64,000 bases of DNA, from positions 1,493,001-1,557,000 of the forward strand of contig NZ_CP154260.1 of assembly GCF_039545795.1 (NCBI RefSeq). The letters are read 5' to 3'. Within the stretch, counting starts at the first letter, position 1, and each line of letters starts with the position of its first letter. Shown here in pieces: positions 44,397 to 53,713 of this stretch. A program made the translations under genes and the position numbers. The notes below the pieces were generated by a model that made no database searches, was not told where the DNA came from, and saw nothing but the letters and a program-made list of their open reading frames with translations. The stretch comes from Chitinophaga niabensis. GTDB taxonomy: Bacteria > Bacteroidota > Bacteroidia > Chitinophagales > Chitinophagaceae.

Positions 44397-45134
44397 ATGT
44401 TACAGAAAATAAATAAAGCCTTGTTCGTAGGTAGTGGCCCAATCAGGATATTGTATCCTGGCCGGGTAAATTCAGTTACGGATACTGGTATAGGCAGTAT
44501 TGGAAGAATTGACCATCCGGAAATTCACGGAAACCCGGTAATTAAATTGCACCCACACATTAACGATGAAATACTCTCTTATTTCAGGACAGGAGAAGCC
44601 GAGCACACTGATTCGGAAGGTTATGTGCGGATGATTGGGAAGAACACCCTTATGCTCATGAAAGCGGGCAAGCTGTTCTACCACGAGGAAAAGATTTTTG
44701 GTGATGAAGAACCAATGGAAGGTCTGCAGATATTTATTCGCCCAGGTAAAAAGGACCTCCAGCCGAGTGTAACTTTTCTTGAACTGGATTCCCTCCACAG
44801 CGAAAACGCATGGCGATTACTGGCCAGCCCTACATCCGAAACTACTTTTCAGTTCAGCAGCCAAACATGGTTGTATGATATGAAATTGTTGAAAAATTCC
44901 AATGTTCAGCTTCCCGCCTTACCAAAAGACAACCTTACCTGCATACTATATGTGTTCAAGGGCCAGGTGCAGGTAAACAGTGATGTCATACTGGAGAAAA
45001 AGGAAGGGATTGTTATTAAAGGTGAAAACATTGAATTGGCATCAAAAGCGGAAGAAGCCGAACTGGTATTGTTCGTAACAGACGAATCGGCTGAATTTTT
45101 TGCTGGCGGCATGTACAGCGGTAATCAGGCATAA
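44397..45134 (+). CDS. Pirin family protein
   Basis: A 245-residue bicupin of the pirin family: RIDHPEIHGNPVIKLHPHIN carries the iron-binding HxH region and ILSYFRTGEAEHTDSEG follows. Pirins are iron proteins, some with quercetinase activity. It starts 163 bases from the divergent HxlR gene and precedes a cupin gene by nine bases, so the two form an operon probably controlled by HxlR. Confidence 0.85.
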   Translation: MLQKINKALFVGSGPIRILYPGRVNSVTDTGIGSIGRIDHPEIHGNPVIKLHPHINDEILSYFRTGEAEHTDSEGYVRMIGKNTLMLMKAGKLFYHEEKIFGDEEPMEGLQIFIRPGKKDLQPSVTFLELDSLHSENAWRLLASPTSETTFQFSSQTWLYDMKLLKNSNVQLPALPKDNLTCILYVFKGQVQVNSDVILEKKEGIVIKGENIELASKAEEAELVLFVTDESAEFFAGGMYSGNQA

Positions 45135-45143
45135 ACTACCATC

Positions 45144-45647
45144 ATGAATAATACAGAACTTGCGCCAAAAGCTACCGGCCCAATGGATGGGCCTTGTATT
45201 TCTATACAGGGAGGCACTTACCGCATACTGGTTTCCGGTGAACAAACGAACGGTGCATTTGCTGCCATAGAAATGATTGTTCCCCCGGGTGCAGGCCCTG
45301 GACCGCATGCTCATACGGATATTCAGGAAACTTTTTACATTCTTGAAGGGGAAGTGGAATTTAAATCAGAAGCTGGCACGTATACTGCTTCCCAGGGAGC
45401 GTATGTTGTTATTCCGAAAGGCGGCATTGTACATGCTTTTAAAAACAAAACAGATAAAATCGTGAAACTGCTTTGCACTGTAGTTCCTGCCGGGCTCGAT
45501 GGTTTTTTCCTGGCAGTTGGCGAACCGGTTACTCCTGGCACTTTTCTTCCCAAAAAGCCAATGGACGAAGCATTGCTTCAAAAAATACGCGCGGCTGGTG
45601 AGCAGTTCGGGCAAACAATTTTCCCTCCCGATTATTTAGAAAAATAG
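45144..45647 (+). CDS. Cupin domain protein, quercetinase-like
   Basis: A 167-residue single cupin. Motif 1 is PHAHTDIQETFYILEGE (two His and Glu for metal) and motif 2 is GGIVHAF. The tail EQFGQTIFPPDYLEK is typical of Bacteroidota members. Possibly a dioxygenase or binding protein acting with the adjacent pirin; substrate unknown. Confidence 0.86.
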   Translation: MNNTELAPKATGPMDGPCISIQGGTYRILVSGEQTNGAFAAIEMIVPPGAGPGPHAHTDIQETFYILEGEVEFKSEAGTYTASQGAYVVIPKGGIVHAFKNKTDKIVKLLCTVVPAGLDGFFLAVGEPVTPGTFLPKKPMDEALLQKIRAAGEQFGQTIFPPDYLEK

Positions 45648-45678
45648 TTATAGTTACACTATTTTTCTTTTTGAATCC

Positions 45679-46662
45679 TCAGATCCGCCACCAAATTGCT
45701 CCATTCTTCGTTGTCAGTTTCTCCAGCTTCCCGTTTGTAGTTAATTCGTCCAGAACCCTTTCACTTTCGTTCCTTGCAGTCCCCGTCAGTTCAGCAAATT
45801 CCTTTGCTGTCAGTGAATGGTATTTTGAAAATATATAACTCCAGCTTGTATCATACGCTGTCTTCACAAACTTAGGCTCAAGTTTCTGCAAAACACCTTC
45901 ATAAACGCTGTATGGCTTAGACCCATAAACCATTTCTGTTTTGCCTGTTGCATCGGTAAAAAACATCGTGGGAAATCCCCGGACCCCTAACTCCTTACCT
46001 AACTTCAGATCTTCGTTGAATAGATCTTTTGCCTTCCCTTCGTAATCCTTTTTGAATTGAACAACATCCAATCCAACGCTCATGGCAGCGGATTCCAGGT
46101 ATTCCCATTTAGTAATATTCTTCTTTTGCAGGAAAACCATTTCCCGGATCGCACGAAGAAATAAAATAGCCTTGCCCTTGTCCTGGAGTTGTGCTGCTTT
46201 GAAAGCAATGGATGGTGGATAAGAAGAGGGCAAGGGATCTTCTATCCAAACATCGCCGATAATAGGCATATCATAATGGTGGCTAACTTCATCCCAATGG
46301 TGGGCAACATCGGAGGGTTTGCTAATACCCCCACTATTATAACTCCAATCCGGTAATAAACCGCCCATCCGGTACTCTATTTCAATAACATCACCATATT
46401 CTAATTTAAGCTTCCGTAATTGCGGCTCTATACCCCAGCAGGAAGAACAAATAGGATCAGTATAATAAACAACCTTAATTGGCTTCGTCTCCGATTTAGT
46501 ATTGGCTGCAGAGTTGTTTTGTTGTCCAGGCATCTCACAAACGCCACTTTCCGGATCACATAATAAAGGGTTGGTATTTTCCATTTTCTTATTTGTTTGA
46601 GCCTGGCAACTTTGATTGCCGGGCAGTGTTAGCAGCAGCAGGAGATAAATGACTGACTTCAT
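45679..46662 (-). CDS. DsbA-family thioredoxin-fold protein (FrnE/SpxH-like), exported
   Basis: The chosen start gives a signal peptide (MKSVIYLLLLLTLPGNQSC); the longest frame begins 10 codons earlier at 46692. The thioredoxin fold starts at VVYYTDPICSSCWG with active-site CSSC, and VRGFPTMFF supplies the cis-Pro loop (FPT). About 60 C-terminal residues form a small winged-helix-like tail. A thiol oxidoreductase in the periplasm or at the membrane is likely. Divergent from an HxlR gene that probably controls it. Confidence 0.82.
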   Translation of the reverse strand: MKSVIYLLLLLTLPGNQSCQAQTNKKMENTNPLLCDPESGVCEMPGQQNNSAANTKSETKPIKVVYYTDPICSSCWGIEPQLRKLKLEYGDVIEIEYRMGGLLPDWSYNSGGISKPSDVAHHWDEVSHHYDMPIIGDVWIEDPLPSSYPPSIAFKAAQLQDKGKAILFLRAIREMVFLQKKNITKWEYLESAAMSVGLDVVQFKKDYEGKAKDLFNEDLKLGKELGVRGFPTMFFTDATGKTEMVYGSKPYSVYEGVLQKLEPKFVKTAYDTSWSYIFSKYHSLTAKEFAELTGTARNESERVLDELTTNGKLEKLTTKNGAIWWRI

Positions 46663-46712
46663 TTGATGAATAATTGCGCCTTCCTGTGCCATAAAATGTT
46701 ATTTTTGCACAA

Positions 46713-47066
46713 ATGTCAACGTCTCAGCTGGCATCTGCAATAAGTCAGCTTTTTATGACTACTAAAAAAGTAATAGAGGATAATACAACCTGCCCTGCGC
46801 AGGCGCTTTTAAAGCTTTTGTCAGGTAAATGGAAGCCGGAGATCTTTCGTTTGGCTGTTGATAGCCCTTTGCGGTTTAGCAGTCTACTCCGGCAAATTGA
46901 AGGGTCTAATAAACAAACATTGTCCATCGCCTTAAAAGAGTTAGAGGAAGGCGGCCTGTTGCAAAAAGTTGTTATAAAGGAGAAACCGCTGCATATCGAA
47001 TACAATCTCACCGAAAATGGGAAAGCCCTGATCCCTGTATTTATACAGTTGGAAAGTCTGAAATAG
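46713..47066 (+). CDS. HxlR-family transcriptional regulator
   Basis: A 117-residue winged-helix HxlR protein (LLSGKWKPEIFRLAVDSPLR; KQTLSIALKELEEGGLLQ) with one Cys in the family-typical CPAQALLKLL. The ATG at residue 15 is an alternative start. TATTTTTG at 46700-46707 could be its -7 box. Divergent from the DsbA-like gene, hence a probable redox-linked pair. Confidence 0.9.
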   Translation: MSTSQLASAISQLFMTTKKVIEDNTTCPAQALLKLLSGKWKPEIFRLAVDSPLRFSSLLRQIEGSNKQTLSIALKELEEGGLLQKVVIKEKPLHIEYNLTENGKALIPVFIQLESLK

Positions 47067-47127
47067 CGAATATTTTGGAGCCTCTTTTATTTAAAAACAG
47101 GGAATCAAAAAATAGTAAATTAGTCTG

Positions 47128-48408
47128 ATGAAAGCACCCTTACTATTTAAACTCGCATCTGCATGCCTGCTATTGACTGTTGCAGGGTTGGTGAAAGCCC
47201 AGCCCGTAAAAGTCGAAATCGTAGAAAAAGACAATGGTTTTGTGCTGATGAGGAACCACAAACCTTATTTTATAAAGGGCGCAGGCGGCACCAGTTATAT
47301 AGACCGGCTGGCAAAGTATGGCGGCAATTCCATACGTACCTGGGGCACCAATAACGGCGACCAGGTTCTGGCGAAAGCGGAGAATCTTGGCTTAACGGTA
47401 ACGATGGGCCTGGATGTAGCGAGGGAAAGACATGGTTTTAACTATGATGATACAATTGCAGTTCGTAAGCAATTGGAAAAACTTCGCCGGGAAGTGATCA
47501 AATACCGCAATCACCCGGCTTTGCTGATGTGGGGCATTGGTAATGAGCTTAATCTCAGCTATAAAAACCCTAAAGTATGGGATGCTGTGAACGATATTGC
47601 CAAAATGATCCATCAGGAAGATCCTAATCACCCTGTTACAACCATGCTTGCAGGAGTAAACCCGGCGGTAGTAAAGAATGTAATAGCGAGATGCCCGGAT
47701 CTTGACTTGTTAGCTGTACAGGTGTATGGCGGCTTAGCAAAGGTTCCGGAACAGATAGTAAATGCCGGATGGAAAAAAGCGTATATCGTCACGGAATGGG
47801 GCCCAACTGGTCACTGGGAAAGTATAATTACTCCCTGGAAAGCAGCTATAGAGGAAACCAGCAGTGAAAAGGCGGAAGTTTACCGGAAACGTTATGAGGC
47901 TTCGATCAAAACAGACAAAAAATGCCTGGGATCCTATGTATTCCTGTGGGGGCAAAAGCAGGAACGCACACCTACCTGGTATGGGTTGTTTACGGAAGCA
48001 GGGGAAGAATCTGAGGTAATAGACGTGATGCAATATCTGTGGACGGGCAAATGGCCGGATAACCGTGCCCCTCATTTGGATTCATTAACGCTGGATGGAA
48101 AGCGGGCCACTAGTTTTATTTACCTGCAACCAGGCAAAACGTACCCGGTGAATGTTTACGTAAAGGGCCAGGGCCTTACTAACCGTTGGGAACTATTACC
48201 CGAAAGTACTGATCTGAAGGAGGGGGGCGACCGCGAATCAAGGCCACAAGCCATACCAGGCCTGATAACGGCCAACAAAACGGGGTGTACCCTCAAAACT
48301 CCTGAGAAAGCCGGTGCTTACCGCTTGTTTTTGTACGTGAGCAATGGCAGGAATAAGGTGGCCACTGGCAATATTCCTTTTTTTGTAGGAACTCCCTCTC
48401 AAAAATAA
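47128..48408 (+). CDS. TIM-barrel glycoside hydrolase, GH2/GH5 clan
   Basis: A 426-residue exported protein (signal peptide to about residue 24, VKAQ). The clan A catalytic residues are visible: acid/base Glu140 in WGIGNEL and nucleophile Glu223 in VTEWGPTGHWE. The C-terminal 100 residues form a beta-sandwich. It resembles the GH2 C-terminal-domain proteins of Bacteroidota annotated as glycosidases or transglycosidases; substrate unknown. Tricorn protease follows after 38 bases. Confidence 0.82.
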   Translation: MKAPLLFKLASACLLLTVAGLVKAQPVKVEIVEKDNGFVLMRNHKPYFIKGAGGTSYIDRLAKYGGNSIRTWGTNNGDQVLAKAENLGLTVTMGLDVARERHGFNYDDTIAVRKQLEKLRREVIKYRNHPALLMWGIGNELNLSYKNPKVWDAVNDIAKMIHQEDPNHPVTTMLAGVNPAVVKNVIARCPDLDLLAVQVYGGLAKVPEQIVNAGWKKAYIVTEWGPTGHWESIITPWKAAIEETSSEKAEVYRKRYEASIKTDKKCLGSYVFLWGQKQERTPTWYGLFTEAGEESEVIDVMQYLWTGKWPDNRAPHLDSLTLDGKRATSFIYLQPGKTYPVNVYVKGQGLTNRWELLPESTDLKEGGDRESRPQAIPGLITANKTGCTLKTPEKAGAYRLFLYVSNGRNKVATGNIPFFVGTPSQK

Positions 48409-48446
48409 AACCCGTATTTTCATATTCACACAAAGTCTAAGCCCTA

Positions 48447-51400
48447 ATGAAAAGAATTCTTACTTGTTTCGTCCTTTTAGGATCAACCCTTACCTTAAAA
48501 GCACAACAGGATGCCCGCTTACTCCGTTTCCCGGCCGTTCATGGTAACCAGGTAGCCTTCACCTATGCAGGTGACCTCTATACCGTTCCCGCAACAGGCG
48601 GTGTGGCACGGCGCATTACCAGCCATCCCGGCTACGAGATGTTTGCCCGTTTCAGCCATGACGGTAAATCAATTGCCTTTACCGGCCAATACGATGGCAA
48701 CACGGAGGTGTTCATTATGCCCGCTACCGGTGGTGAACCTAAACGGATCACCTACACCGCCACCCTCGGCCGTGATGATATAGCGGACCGTATGGGGCCC
48801 AACAATATCGTAATGGGTTGGACGCCGGACGACAAACATGTGATCTATCGCGGCCGCGGTACCTCCTTTAATGCATTCAAAGGCAAGCTTTACCTGGCGC
48901 CCATTAATGGAGACCTCAGCCAGGAATTGCCATTCACCGTTGCTTCCTGGACCTCCTATAATGCCGATGGTTCCAAAATGGCCATGAACCGCGTATTCCG
49001 GGAGTTCCGCACCTGGAAGAATTATCGCGGCGGTATGGCGGATGATATCTGGCTGGTAGATCCCGCATCCGGTAAAGCCGAAAATATCACTAACAACCCT
49101 GCCCAGGACATTTTCCCGATGTATCATGGCGATAAGATCTACTTCGTGAGTGAGCGGGACAGAACAGCGAACATTTTTGTGTATGATACCAAAACAAAAC
49201 AAACGCAGAAAGTAACTACGTTCAAAGAGTTCGATGTTAAATTTCCATCCCTGGGAGATAATGCCATCGTGTTTGAAAATGGTGGATATATTTATCTGCT
49301 GGACCTCAGTAATAACCAGACCAGGAAGCTGAGCATCACCATCGCGGAAGATCTTGCCTCAGGCCGTTCCAAACAGGTAGATGCAGCTAATTTTGTGTAT
49401 AGCTGGGACCTGTCGCCTGATGGTAAACGTGCTGTTTTCAGCGCACGCGGGGATGTGTTTACTATTCCATCCAAAACCGGCGTTACACGCAATCTTACTC
49501 AATCCAGCAATGCACATGATCGCAATGTTGGCTGGAGCCCCGATGGAAAATGGATCAGTTATATCTCGGACCGTTCAGGAGAGGATGAATTGTATATCCA
49601 GCAACAGGGTGGGGCTGAACCAGCAAAACAATTAACGAAAGGAGGTGGTTCTTATAAGTTCAATCCCGTATGGAGCCCGGATAGTAAATACCTGATGTTC
49701 GGCAACCGGGAACAAGACCTTTTTATAGTGGATGTTGCTGCCGGAAGCAAAACACTGGTTGCTCATTCGGATGCCGGCACACTTGGATCATACACTTTTG
49801 CACCAGACAGCAAATGGATCGCATTTACCGTTCCCGGAAAGGCACGTGAGTTCAGTGTGATCAAACTCTATAATATCAACACAAAGAAAACCATCGCCGT
49901 TACAGATACCTGGTACGACAGTGGCGGGCCACAGTTCAGCCCCGACGGGAAGCTCTTGTATTTCGTATCCGAGCGCGACTTCAATCCCACTTACAGTAAT
50001 ACAGAATGGAACCATGCTTATACAGATATGGGGCGCCCGTATTTTGCCCGGCTCAGTGCTGGTGATAAATCGCCACTGGCTGATAAGAACGATGAAGTGA
50101 GTGTGAAAGGAGACGCAGATACCAGCGGTAAAAAAACACCTGCTCCTGCGGGAAAAGGGATAACAGTAGTGGTGGATGAAGAAGGCCTGGCAGACCGTAT
50201 TGAAAGCCTGCCCGTATCACCCGGGTCTTACGGAGGGCTGGTGCCTGTGGAAGATGGTGTTTATTATTCCTCCGGGAGCCGCGGCCCGAGAGGGTTCAAA
50301 TTCTTCAGCCTTACAGATCAGAAGGAAACAGAGATCGGCAACTTCGGTGGATACAGTGTTACACCGGATGCAAAGAAGATCCTGTTCCGCACAGGGAATG
50401 ATTTCTTTATTGAAAGCCTCAGTAAGTCAAAGATCACACCCAGCAATAAAATTGATCTGACCGGATTAAAGATAACGGTAGACCTGAAAGCAGAATGGAA
50501 ACAGATCTATGATGAAAGCTGGCGGCAGATGCGGGATTATTTTTATGATCCCAATATGCATGGTGTAAACTGGAAAGCCATGCACGACAAATACGCACCG
50601 CTGCTTCCGCATGTCAACCATCGTGATGACCTTACTTACCTGATCGGTGAAATGATCGGAGAATTGAATATCGGGCACGCCTATGTTAACAGCGGGGACA
50701 GGCCGCCCATCAATAAGATCCAATTGGGCCTGCTGGGAGCAAGGTTCAGTCGTGATAAAAGCGGCTACTACCGTATAGACAGCATCCTGTCCGGCGAAAG
50801 CTGGAACAAAACATTGGTATCTCCATTGCGCGCATCAGGCTCGAAAGTGAAAGCCGGGGATTATATCATTTCCATCAATGGCACGTCTATGAAGTCGGTC
50901 AATAATCTTTACGAACCACTGGCCGGTAAAGCAGGCCAGTTTGTAGAGATTGAAGTGGCGGGTTCTCCAGCTGCTTCAGGCACAAGGAAGCTGTTGGTGA
51001 AACCCATCGCCGATGAATCTTCTCTTTACTATCATGAATGGGTGCAGCAGAATATAGCCAAAGTGAATGCCGCCAGTAGCGGCAGGATCGGTTATGTACA
51101 CATTCCGGATATGGGAGTGGAAGGGCTTAACCAGTTCGCACGTTATTTCTATCCCCAGCTTGATAAAGAAGCGCTTATCATTGATGATCGTGGTAACGGA
51201 GGAGGAAATGTATCCCCGATGATCATCGAGCGCTTATTACGGAAGCCATCGCTGGGTACTATGTTGCGGAACAGCAAAACATCTTCCGTTAAACCGGATG
51301 CACATATAGGCCCGAAGGTTTGCCTGATTGATCAGTACTCCGCTTCTGATGGCGATCTGTTCCCCTGGCAGTTTAAATACAATAATATTGGCCCCCTGAT

Positions 51401-51692
51401 CGGTCAACGCACCTGGGGTGGCGTGGTTGGGATCAGCGGTTCGCTGCCGTTTATTGATGGGGGAGATATGCGGAAACCGGAGTTCGCACACTTTGCAGCA
51501 GATGGATCTTCGTTCATCATAGAAGGGGAGGGCGTTCATCCTGATATTGAAGTTGTCAATGATCCGTACAGTGAATATAAAGGTGCTGATGCACAGTTGG
51601 CCCGGGGCATAAAAGAACTGCTGGACAAACTGGCACAGGGTGGAAAAACCGGGGTGCCGAAGATCCCTGCGTTTCCGGATAAATCGAAGTAA
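48447..51692 (+). CDS. Tricorn protease homologue (S41 family)
   Basis: A 1081-residue exported protein with a signal peptide (cut near KAQQ), two beta-propeller regions of TolB/WD40-like repeats (about 25-640), a linker, a PDZ domain (about 760-850) and a C-terminal S41 catalytic domain. Catalytic positions seen: His744 in IGHAYV and Ser967-Asp968 in YSASDGD; the Gly before His replaces the Ser of archaeal tricorn. Likely degrades peptides in the periplasm or at the surface. Confidence 0.93.
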   Translation: MKRILTCFVLLGSTLTLKAQQDARLLRFPAVHGNQVAFTYAGDLYTVPATGGVARRITSHPGYEMFARFSHDGKSIAFTGQYDGNTEVFIMPATGGEPKRITYTATLGRDDIADRMGPNNIVMGWTPDDKHVIYRGRGTSFNAFKGKLYLAPINGDLSQELPFTVASWTSYNADGSKMAMNRVFREFRTWKNYRGGMADDIWLVDPASGKAENITNNPAQDIFPMYHGDKIYFVSERDRTANIFVYDTKTKQTQKVTTFKEFDVKFPSLGDNAIVFENGGYIYLLDLSNNQTRKLSITIAEDLASGRSKQVDAANFVYSWDLSPDGKRAVFSARGDVFTIPSKTGVTRNLTQSSNAHDRNVGWSPDGKWISYISDRSGEDELYIQQQGGAEPAKQLTKGGGSYKFNPVWSPDSKYLMFGNREQDLFIVDVAAGSKTLVAHSDAGTLGSYTFAPDSKWIAFTVPGKAREFSVIKLYNINTKKTIAVTDTWYDSGGPQFSPDGKLLYFVSERDFNPTYSNTEWNHAYTDMGRPYFARLSAGDKSPLADKNDEVSVKGDADTSGKKTPAPAGKGITVVVDEEGLADRIESLPVSPGSYGGLVPVEDGVYYSSGSRGPRGFKFFSLTDQKETEIGNFGGYSVTPDAKKILFRTGNDFFIESLSKSKITPSNKIDLTGLKITVDLKAEWKQIYDESWRQMRDYFYDPNMHGVNWKAMHDKYAPLLPHVNHRDDLTYLIGEMIGELNIGHAYVNSGDRPPINKIQLGLLGARFSRDKSGYYRIDSILSGESWNKTLVSPLRASGSKVKAGDYIISINGTSMKSVNNLYEPLAGKAGQFVEIEVAGSPAASGTRKLLVKPIADESSLYYHEWVQQNIAKVNAASSGRIGYVHIPDMGVEGLNQFARYFYPQLDKEALIIDDRGNGGGNVSPMIIERLLRKPSLGTMLRNSKTSSVKPDAHIGPKVCLIDQYSASDGDLFPWQFKYNNIGPLIGQRTWGGVVGISGSLPFIDGGDMRKPEFAHFAADGSSFIIEGEGVHPDIEVVNDPYSEYKGADAQLARGIKELLDKLAQGGKTGVPKIPAFPDKSK

Positions 51693-51707
51693 TGAATGAT
51701 ATCGGTA

Positions 51708-51743
51708 GAAGGCCGCATAGTTCTTAAGAGCTATGCGGCCTTC
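51708..51743 (+). terminator. Terminator of the tricorn protease gene
   Basis: A perfect 13-bp stem GAAGGCCGCATAG/CTATGCGGCCTTC with a 10-base loop, followed by GTTTTT. Its core and the bases after it repeat the tRNA-Lys terminator. Confidence 0.88.
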
Positions 51744-51751
51744 TGTTTTTA

Positions 51752-51767
51752 GGAAATGAAGTTAATC
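51752..51767 (+). repeat. 16-base repeat also found after tRNA-Lys
   Basis: GGAAATGAAGTTAATC is identical to 9043-9058, in both cases directly behind a GCCGCATA-type terminator. Confidence 0.7.
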
Positions 51768-51821
51768 GCCCGGTTTATTGATTGTATTCTTTCTTCTACG
51801 GTCGGGATAGCGAAACAAAAA

Positions 51822-51845
51822 AACGCCCCGGATATCCGGAGCGTT
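51822..51845 (-). terminator. Terminator of the sulfatase gene
   Basis: Stem AACGCCCCGGAT/ATCCGGAGCGTT with one wobble on the minus strand, followed there by a run of T, six bases past the sulfatase stop. Confidence 0.75.
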
Positions 51846-51851
51846 GTAATT

Positions 51852-53321
51852 TTATTCTTTCATTGCTGGCCGGGCCTTCTCCCACCCATCTTGCAGCTGT
51901 TGCTGCAATTCCCTGATCAAAGCAATATTCGCTGAAATGCCGGCGATATTATTCACTTCACCGGGATCCGACTGATGATCATAAAGTTCTATTGATTTAA
52001 CTTCATTTGTTTTAAAATTACGCCATTCCACGTAACGGTAACGATCCGTTCTGATGGCATAACCCATTATTTCAGGTTCACCTTTGTACTGCCAGGGACG
52101 GGGAAATTGACTGAACACGGCACTTTTCCATGATTGATCCGGCCTGGTCAATAACGGAGCAAAGGAAGTACCCTCCAGCCCTTCGGGAACAATAAGCCCG
52201 CTCAGCTCGGCCAGAGTAGGATAGAGGTCTACCAGTTCCACCAGCTCATCAGACCTGATACCATGCCCTTTACCCGGAGCGGCAATAATTAAAGGTACCC
52301 TGGTATCCAGCTCATAGTTGGTTGTTTTTGTCCATAATCCTTTCTCGCCTAAATGGAATCCATGATCACTCCACAAAACAATGATGGTATTCCTGGCCAG
52401 ATCTAAACGGTCCAGTTCTTCCAGCACCTTTCCGATCTGGGCATCCGTATAGCTGATCGCGGCATAATAGCCGTGCAGTAATTCCCGCTGTTTTGAATCA
52501 GCAAATGGGGTATCAGGTCCAATGTCGCTGTACCCTTTGAGCTCCTCGTTCTTATGAACTGCATAGGCCGGTATATTTGAAGGAATAGTACGCTGAACGG
52601 GCAGGGGGATATTTTTCCGATCGTACAGGTCCCAGTATTTTTTTGGCGCGCTGAAAGGCAGATGCGGACGGCGAAAACCTACCGCCAGGAAGAAAGGCTT
52701 GTCTTTGATCTTTCTCAGCATTTCCAGCGTCTGATCTGCAACCTGCCCATCTATATAAGCATCATCAGGTACATCTGCCTGTTCTGTTGCCGCTGCTTTT
52801 GAAGTTTTTTTCTGAAGGTTTGCAGGCAGTACATATTTACCTTCCCTTTTTGTTACTGCCATTATCTCCGGAGCCGACCAGGAAAGGGAATCCTGTGCTG
52901 AGGCAGGATCATGATAGATTTTACCGATGCATTGCGTATAATAACCATTATTTTTAAAATACTGGGGTAATGTAACTACATCCGGAATCGTATTACGAAA
53001 ATGCGTCTTTAAATCCCAGACCTTCGAGGTATTCGGCCTTCTTCCCGTCATTAAAGAAGTGCGTGAAGGAGAGCATACTGCCTGCTGGCAATAAGCCCGG
53101 TTGAATAAAACACCAGCCCCTGCCAGTTTATCAATATTGGGGCTCTGCACGATCTTATCTCCATAACACCCCAATTGAGGGCGCAGATCGTCTATTGCAA
53201 TAAAAAGGATATTAGGTTGCTTTTTATTATCGCTCAATCCTTTATTAATGCGACATCCGCTAATCGCCATCAACATTATAGAGATCGCTATAAAAGCATG
53301 TTTATTTGTGCCCAAAATCAT
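51852..53321 (-). CDS. Sulfatase, iduronate-2-sulfatase-like (S1 family)
   Basis: A 489-residue lipoprotein (lipobox AISGC, Cys23). The formylglycine signature CSPSRTSLMTGRRP places the catalytic Cys83, and the metal-binding IDDLRPQLGCYGD is intact, as is VLWSDHGFHLGEKG. Closest in pattern to S1_7 iduronate/uronate 2-O-sulfatases of Bacteroidota. It would need an anaerobic or oxygen-dependent maturase encoded elsewhere. Divergent from the polysaccharide-utilization locus, to which it probably belongs. Confidence 0.93.
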   Translation of the reverse strand: MILGTNKHAFIAISIMLMAISGCRINKGLSDNKKQPNILFIAIDDLRPQLGCYGDKIVQSPNIDKLAGAGVLFNRAYCQQAVCSPSRTSLMTGRRPNTSKVWDLKTHFRNTIPDVVTLPQYFKNNGYYTQCIGKIYHDPASAQDSLSWSAPEIMAVTKREGKYVLPANLQKKTSKAAATEQADVPDDAYIDGQVADQTLEMLRKIKDKPFFLAVGFRRPHLPFSAPKKYWDLYDRKNIPLPVQRTIPSNIPAYAVHKNEELKGYSDIGPDTPFADSKQRELLHGYYAAISYTDAQIGKVLEELDRLDLARNTIIVLWSDHGFHLGEKGLWTKTTNYELDTRVPLIIAAPGKGHGIRSDELVELVDLYPTLAELSGLIVPEGLEGTSFAPLLTRPDQSWKSAVFSQFPRPWQYKGEPEIMGYAIRTDRYRYVEWRNFKTNEVKSIELYDHQSDPGEVNNIAGISANIALIRELQQQLQDGWEKARPAMKE

Positions 53322-53713
53322 TTTTTACTTTTCAACAAGTATATGTACTACAATTAAATAAAGCAAGCATATTTATCCCCTGTTGCTGTTTTTTTATACC
53401 AGGCGGGAAAAATATCCTCTCTGAAAAAAAATATTTATTTGAATGTGTTTCATATACACTAAGACTTACAGCCGAATTCTGATGTGGGTTTTCATGAATT
53501 TAATTCACGTATTACCAGGCCTAAAGATGAATATTCTGGCCCTGAATATTATCAATTTCAAAAAAAATCTTTGATATGTACTACATATCTACTAGATTTG
53601 TTTTAGATAGTTTCCACGACTGACAGGATTAGATTACACGATTATGAAATTAACATCTCTCCCTCGGAGGTAATAGATTAACACGTCAATACAGCACGTA
53701 ATTCAAAAATCTT
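53322..53713. other. Divergent control region of the polysaccharide-utilization locus
   Basis: A 392-base A/T-rich region with no gene. It carries the rhamnosidase promoter (53570-53600) and a leader of about 105 bases. No clear sulfatase promoter was found on the minus strand. Confidence 0.55.
53570..53600 (+). promoter_or_regulatory. Promoter of the polysaccharide-utilization operon
   Basis: TTTG (53570-53573) and TAGATTTG (53593-53600) with a 19-base spacer match the Bacteroidota consensus. Confidence 0.65.
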
